This document shows positions 57,265-64,000 of a DNA stretch of 64,000 nucleotides, in pieces. Every line of letters starts with the position of its first letter. Within the stretch, counting starts at the first letter, position 1. The position numbers and the translations under genes are program-made. Origin of the DNA: Lasioglossum baleicum (taxonomy: Eukaryota; Arthropoda; Insecta; Hymenoptera; Halictidae). Where the stretch lies: NCBI RefSeq assembly GCF_051020765.1, contig NW_027469083.1:2914001-2978000 (forward strand), written 5' to 3'. The notes under the pieces are model-generated. The model ran no database searches. It saw nothing but the letters and a program-made list of their open reading frames with translations, and was not told where the DNA came from.

Positions 57265-58329
57265 TGTTACGAGCCAGGGCCGCGAGCAGCACGAGTGGCC
57301 GGCGAAGGGTTATTACCCTAGGAATATGATATAAATTTGTTAGTTAAGGAACGCGGACGAACCCAATGCGAAATTGGGGAGCCGCTAGGATTATTGACAG
57401 CGAGGACGAACCTGACGCGAAGTCAGGGAGCCTCTAGGAATGGAGTCAAACGCAGACGAAGCCGATGCAAAACCGGGGAGCTGCTAGGAGGTTGTATAAT
57501 AGCACAGACGAACCTGATGCGAAATCAGGGAGCTGTTAGGATGCGGACGAACCCAATGCAAAACTGGGGAGCCACTAGGTTGGATGAATCTCTGTTCGGA
57601 CAATTGGAATGTCGCGAAAGAACCTGATGGTTAATCAGGGAATTGCTAGGATAATTAGTAAGCCTCGTAACTAGTATAATTTAATTGATACAATCCGAGC
57701 GGTAAGATTGTATCATGTGGGGACGTTCAATTACTAGGTTAGGATATTGGACGATAATTATGGGTTTAATGAATTTGAGTTAATTATCAAAGAAGACAAA
57801 TATATTCTTACTATAGAGTTTCGTTCTACAAGTGTATTTGTGTCGCTAATGAACTGAATTTAGAATAGGAAAGAAATTGAAAGGTGATATTACCTAAGCT
57901 AAGACGCACGGTGTTGACGCACTGGCAATGCGGGGGACTCGGAGCAACCTTGTCACTGCCTAACAGATTTTAGACCGAACTCGCGGAATCTGTACGGTTA
58001 AACTTTGATTCAAAAGGAACGAACGTCTGATCTCACTGGTAGTTGACTTCCGAGATGCAGCACGACGCGACACTATTCGTGATTACGACAGTACTAGCCC
58101 CCGAGAGTAGAAATGTAAGGGCTTATATAGCCCTGCAATGACGGGTGGTACTTGTTAGTACCCTTCAAGTGAACATTCGTATTTTGTCAACGACCAGTTG
58201 GTCGTGCGTACGTTTGGGCCCTAAACTAACCAAAACAGTTATGTAGATTTATCTAGGGTAGCTCTGTTCGTTTATCTAGGACGGTTCCTGCCAGAGATGA
58301 TATTGAACACCTGTTCGTCATCCGTAACA
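57265..58329 (-). repeat. 5' LTR of the Gypsy element (1065 bp)
   Basis: Same length as the 3' LTR. It contains the hairpin row at 57362-57639; here the first stem has full Watson-Crick pairing (CCCAAT with ATTGGG) and the second reads CCTGAC with GTCAGG. Confidence 0.95.
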
Positions 58330-59149
58330 GTAACAAAGGCGATCTAGATTGGGCGCCGAAAAAAGAAGGTTCGAGAAGAAGTATCAAAAGCTCTCATGAT
58401 TTATTTAAACATACTTCAAAGAATTGCAGCAATTTATTACGTCATTTGTAATGAAAGATTATTTGATGTTATAGGATCGGATTTTTCCAAGATCCCTGTT
58501 TCTGATCACAGACACTCTGTTAAACTGAAGCCCTTCAATTTAACATGCACTATTTCATATATTGGATGATTGCAAAAGCTCATACTCAATTTACCTCGTG
58601 AACTTGTCTGAAACTAAACGTGCAACTTCTACGGAAAAGGAAATCACAGGTTGTAAAATATTCGGAGACAATTATAGAAAACAGAGTTACAGACTATATA
58701 ATTGATTAATAAAACTGTTATTTATCCCAAATAGGGTACGAAATTTTGCAAACACATTACTAATACATTACATTTAGTAATACATTATTGGCTAACGATT
58801 GAAGGCTGTTAAAGGATCTAGTAAAGAATCATTGGTCATGGACTTTAGAAAATGACGAAAAGATATTATATCTTAAATATAAAGATATTATTAATATATT
58901 CAACAAAAAATATCCTGCATCGCTTATAGGAAGCAGTAGTCAGTAGTTAAATTTTAAAAAAAATACTGTCCACACTTGGACATCAGTCAATTATACATAT
59001 AGGCGAAAATTATAACAAGATTTTCTTGTGGTCAAACATTGGATGTATGTACTTACTTAAACTACATTATCCTAACAACTAGTCAATTCACTCAAAGGAG
59101 CACGTCAAGATAAAATTGATTAACATCTTACATTCTAATACATCTACTA

Positions 59150-59363
59150 CGCCTCGAAGTTACTGAACCCACGCTCGCCACACTCTGCACTGAATTTGGA
59201 GGTATTTTTCGAACAACTCCAGTTTTGGTTCTGACGACAGGAATAACTCTTCTCACTTGTGCAGGAATTATTAGATCCGTCTGTACAATCGTTCTCGGCT
59301 CATCCACAGCTTCCCCCTAGAAAACTTTCTTCTATTATCCGCATTGCACGTTGCTTATGATGC
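59150..59363 (-). pseudogene. F-box gene fragment (unit 13)
   Basis: Only the 3' half of the gene remains, from the stop region up to the codons for HHKQRAMRI. The F-box itself and the promoter are gone. An extra C in a run near 59323 shifts the frame, and several other bases differ from all inner copies. The 7 bp satellite replaces the rest of the gene. Confidence 0.85.
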
Positions 59364-62300
59364 TGCATATCGCATAAACCGCAAACTACAACGTGTAACG
59401 CATAACGGATAACGCATAACGCATAACGCATAACGCATAACGCATAACGCATAACGCATAACGCATAACGCGTAACGCGTAACGCATAACGCGTAACGCA
59501 TAACGCATAACGCATAACGCATAACGCATAACGCATAACGCATAACGCATAACGCATAACGCATAACGCATAACGCATAACGCATAACGCATAACGCATA
59601 ACGCATAACGCATAACGCATAACGCATAACGCATAACGCATAACGCATAACGCATAACGCATAACGCATAACGCATAACGCATAACGCATAACGCATAAC
59701 GCATAACGCATAACGCATATCGCATAACGCATAACGCATAACGCATAACGCATAACGCATAACGCATAACGCATAACGCATAACGCATAACGCATAACGC
59801 ATAACGCATAACGCATAACGCATAACGCATAACGCATAACGCATTACGCATAACGCATAACGCATAAGGCATAACGCATAACGCATAACGCATAACGCAT
59901 AACGCATAACGCATAACGCATAGCGCATAACGCATAACGCATAACGCATAACGCATAACGCATAACGCCTAACGCCTAACGCATAACGCATAACGCATAA
60001 CGCATAACGCATAACGCATAACGCATAACGCATAACGCATAACGCATAACGCATAACGCATAACGCATAACGCATAACGCATAACGCATATCGCATAACG
60101 CATAACGCTTAACGCATAACGCATAACGCATAACGCATAACGCATAACGCATAACGCATAACGCATAACGCATAACGCATAACGCTTAACGCATAACGCA
60201 TAACGCATAACGCATAACGCATAACGCATAACGCATAACGCATAACGCATAACTCATAACGCATAACGCATAACGCATAACGCATAACGCATAACGCATA
60301 ACGCATAACGCATAACGCATAACGCATAACGCATAACGCATAACGCATAACGGATAACGCATAACGCATAACGCATAACGCATAACGCATAACGCATAAC
60401 GCATAACGCATAACGCATAACGCATAACGCATAACGCATAACGCATAACGCATAACGCATAACGCATAACGCATAACGCATAACGCATAACGCATAACGC
60501 ATAACGCATAACGCATAACGCATAACGCATAACGCATAACGCATAACGCATAACGCATAACGCATAACGCATAACGCATAACGCATAACGCATAACGCAT
60601 AACGCATAACGCATAACGCATAACGCATAACGCATAACGCATAGCCCATAACGCATAACGCATAACGCATAACGCATAACGCATAACGCATAACGCATAA
60701 CGCATAACGCATAACGCATAACGCATAACGCATAACGCATAACGCCTAACGCCTAACGCCTAACGCCTAACGCCTAACGCCTAACGCATAACGCATAACG
60801 CATAACGCATAACGCATAACGCATAACGCATAACGCCTAACGCATAACGCATAACGCATAACGCATAACGCATAACGCATAACGCATAACGCATAACGCA
60901 TAACGCAAAACGCATAACGCTTAACGAATAACGCATAACGCATAACGCATAACGCATAACGCATAACGCATAACGCATAACGCATAACGCATAACGCATA
61001 ACGCATAACGCATAACGCATAACGCATAACGCATAACGCATAACGCATAACGCATATCGCATAACGCATAACGCTTAACGCATAACGCATAACGCATAAC
61101 GCATAACGCATAACGCATAACGCATAACGCATAACGCATAACGCATAACGCATAACGCATAACGCATAACGCATAACGCATAACGCATAACGCATAACTC
61201 ATAACGCATAACGCATAACGCATAACGCATAACGCATAACGCATAACGCATAACGCATAACGCATAACGCATAACGCATAACGCATAACGCATAACGGAT
61301 AACGCATAACGCATAACGCATAACGCATAACGCATAACGCATAACGCATAACGCATAACGCATAACGCATAACGCATAACGCATAACGCATAACGCATAA
61401 CGCATAACGCATAACGCATAACGCATAACGCATAACGCATAACGCATAACGCATAACGCATAACGCATAACGCATAACGCATAACGCATAACGCATAACG
61501 CATAACGCATAACGCATAACGCATAACGCATAACGCATAACGCATAACGCATAACGCATAACGCATAACGCATAACGCATAACGCATAGCCCATAACGCA
61601 TAACGCATAACGCATAACGCATAACGCATAACGCATAACGCATAACGCATAACGCATAACGCATAACGCATAACGCATAACGCATAACGCATAACGCCTA
61701 ACGCCTAACGCCTAACGCCTAACGCCTAACGCCTAACGCATAACGCATAACGCATAACGCATAACGCATAACGCATAACGCATAACGCCTAACGCATAAC
61801 GCATAACGCATAACGCATAACGCATAACGCATAACGCATAACGCATAACGCATAACGCAAAACGCATAACGCTTAACGAATAACGCATAACGCATAACGC
61901 ATAACGCATAACGCATAACGCATAACGCATAACGCATAACGCATAACGCATAACGCATAACGCATAACGCATAACGCATAACGCATAACGCATAACGCAT
62001 AACGCATAACGCATATCGCATAACGCATAACGCTTAACGCATAACGCATAACGCATAACGCATAACGCATAACGCATAACGCATAACGCATAACGCATAA
62101 CGCATAACGCTTAACGCATAACGCATAACGCATAACGCATAACGCATAACGCATAACGCATAACGCATAACGCATAACTCATAACGCATAACGCATAACG
62201 CATAACGCATAACGCATAACGCATAACGCATAACGCATAACGCATAACGCATAACGCATAACGCATAACGGATAACGCATAACGCATAACGCATAACGCA

Positions 62301-64000
62301 TAACGCATAACGCATAACGCATAACGCATAACGCATAACGCATAACGCATAACGCATAACGCATAACGCATAACGCATAACGCATAACGCATAACGCATA
62401 ACGCATAACGCATAACGCATAACGCATAACGCATAACGCATAACGCATAACGCATAACGCATAACGCATAACGCATAACGCATAACGCATAACGCATAAC
62501 GCATAACGCATAACGCATAACGCATAACGCATAACGCATAACGCATAACGCATAACGCATAACGCATAACGCATAACGCATAGCCCATAACGCATAACGC
62601 ACAACGCACAACGCATAACGCACAACGCACAACGCACAACGCACAACGCACAACGCACAACGCATAACGCATAACGCATAACGCACAACGCATAACGCAT
62701 AACGCATAACGCATAACGCATAACGCATAACGCATAACGCATAACGCATAACGCATAACGCATAACGCATAACGCATAACGCATAACGCATAACGCATAA
62801 CGCATAACGCATAACGCATAACGCATAACGCATAACGCATAACGCATAACGCATAACGCATAACGCATAACGCATAACGCATAACGCATAACGCATAACG
62901 CATAACGCATAACGCATAACGCATAACGCATAACGCATAACGCATAACGCATAACGCATAACGCATAACGCATAACGCATAACGCATAACGCCTAACGCC
63001 TAACGCCTAACGCCTAACGCCTAACGCCTAACGCATAACGCATAACGCATAACGCATAACGCATAACGCATAACGCATAACGCCTAACGCATAACGCATA
63101 ACGCATAAAGCATAACGCATAACGCATAACGCATAACGCATAACGCATAACGCAAAACGCATAACGCTTAACGAATAACGCATAACGCATAACGCATAAC
63201 GCATAACGCATAACGCATAACGCATAACGCATAACGCAAAACGCATAACGCTTAACGAATAACGCATAACGCATAACTCATAACGCATAACGCATAACGC
63301 ATAACGCATAACGCATAACGCATAACGCATAACGCATAACGCATAACGCATAACGCATAACGCATAACGCATAACGCATAACGCATAACGCATAACGCAT
63401 AACGCATAACGCATAACGCATAACGAATAACGCATAACGCATAACTCATAACGCATAACGCATAACGCATAACGCATAACGCATAACGCATAACGCATAA
63501 CGCATAACGCATAACGCATAACGCATAACGCATAACGCATAACGCATAACGCATAACGCATAACGCATAACGCATAACGCATAACGCATAACTCATAACG
63601 CATAACGCATAACGCATAACGCACAACGCACAACGCATAACGCACAACGCACAACGCACAACGCACAACGCACAACGCACAACGCATAACGCACAACGCA
63701 TAACGCACAACGCATAACGCATAACGCATAACGCATAACGCATAACGCATAACGCATAACGCATAACGCATAACGCATAACGCATAACGCATAACGCATA
63801 ACGCATAACGCATAACGCATAACGCATAACGCATAACGCATAACGCATAACGCATAACGCATAACGCATAACGCATAACGCATAACGCATAACGCATAAC
63901 GCATAACGCATAACGCATAACGCAAAACGCATAACGCTTAACGAATAACGCATAACGCATAACGCATAACGCATAACGCATAACGCATAACGCATAACGC
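59364..64000. repeat. 7 bp satellite (GCATAAC on plus, ATGCGTT on minus)
   Basis: About 4.6 kb of heptamer repeats running off the window, more than 600 copies. The first 30 bases or so are irregular; from about 59396 the array is regular. Variant heptamers (GCCTAAC, GCTTAAC, GCACAAC, GAATAAC, ACTCATA) are clustered and not random. Because 7 is not a multiple of 3 and the minus strand has no stop, all three minus frames read as the same 7-residue cycle; I do not treat these as genes. Confidence 0.97.
60641..62580. repeat. Higher-order repeats within the 7 bp satellite
   Basis: The rare variant ATAGCCCA appears at 60641, 61586 and 62580, spacings 945 and 994 (135 and 142 heptamers). A run of six GCCTAAC starts at 60744, 61696 and 62991, spacings 952 and 1295 (136 and 185 heptamers). 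The variants in between follow in the same order over the first two spans. The longer third span contains an added GCACAAC cluster near 62602-62686. Confidence 0.85.

Larger units (their letters stand above)
50820..58329 (-). mobile_element. Ty3/Gypsy LTR retrotransposon with gag and pro-pol
   Basis: A 7510 bp element in minus sense with a GTAAC duplication (50815-50819 and 58330-58334) and two LTRs of exactly 1065 bp. Order in the sense direction: LTR, primer site, leader with repeats, gag, pro-RT-RNase H-spacer-integrase, purine tract, LTR. The order RT before integrase places it in Ty3/Gypsy, and pol layout and motifs resemble the mdg1/412 group. It is defective: the integrase core is deleted and an RNase H residue is changed. 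The LTRs differ at about 15 positions by eye, so the insertion is moderately young. Confidence 0.93.
47864..59363. repeat. F-box satellite unit 13, edge copy, split twice and truncated
   Basis: Last copy, in three pieces: 47864-48611, 50435-50819 and 58330-59363. They are separated by a solo LTR and a Gypsy element. The unit stops at about base 2150 of its 2969, inside the F-box gene, where the 7 bp satellite begins. By eye it carries roughly a dozen or more private changes in 50439-50814 alone, against a few per kilobase in the inner units. It is the diverged edge of the array. Confidence 0.93.

Noticed and set aside
59300..63995. Long minus-strand frames of a 7-residue cycle
   Set aside because: Direct consequence of a stop-free 7 bp satellite. 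They are present in all three frames, so they are not evidence of a gene.
59364..64000. Telomere repeat
   Set aside because: The unit is GCATAAC and not the insect TTAGG, and the variants are organised as an internal satellite with higher-order blocks. TTAGG appears only singly in the window.

Overview
The window looks like repeat-rich heterochromatin from an insect, probably a hymenopteran such as an ant. The reasons are the TATA plus initiator promoters, the Ty3/Gypsy LTR elements, and a fold-back element ending in CAGGGTGTCCC. I recall that terminus from insect, especially ant, DNA transposons; this is memory and not a search. No bacterial operon structure, rRNA, tRNA or CRISPR array was recognised.

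Positions 1 to about 59363 are a head-to-tail array of a 2.97 kb unit (13 units, the last one truncated). Each unit carries, on the minus strand, one short intronless F-box gene with a well-formed promoter: CCAAT, a palindrome matching the ecdysone response element consensus, TATA and Inr. Six copies are open (units 1, 2, 4, 6, 8, 9), six share one nonsense mutation at codon 31 (units 3, 5, 7, 10, 11, 12) and one is a fragment (unit 13). The stop or sense state at codon 31 and the 132 or 144 residue ending occur in all four combinations, so the array has recombined.

Four mobile elements interrupt the array. Unit 6 holds a 2621 bp fold-back element (16337-18957) with arms of about 1.27 kb and a TA target duplication. 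Unit 7 holds an internally deleted Gypsy-like LTR element (22115-31723, minus sense), itself split by a 2189 bp TG...CA element that is probably a solo LTR (26653-28841). Unit 13 holds a solo LTR (48612-50434) related to the unit 7 element, and a second Gypsy element (50820-58329, minus sense) with long gag and pro-pol frames. In that second element the integrase core is deleted, an RNase H aspartate is replaced, and pol contains a segment that resembles a macrodomain. A TTTAAAC slippery site with a predicted pseudoknot probably joins gag to pol.

From about 59364 to the end, a 7 bp satellite (ATGCGTT on the minus strand) starts inside the F-box gene of unit 13. Its variants recur at higher-order spacings of 945 to 1295 bp. 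Unit 13 is clearly more diverged than the others, as expected for an array edge next to another satellite. The least expected signals are the hormone-type promoter sites in the F-box satellite, a row of six hairpins in the second Gypsy LTR, the frameshift signal, the macrodomain-like segment, and a strand-biased CCGGCAG motif dispersed through the unit 7 element.
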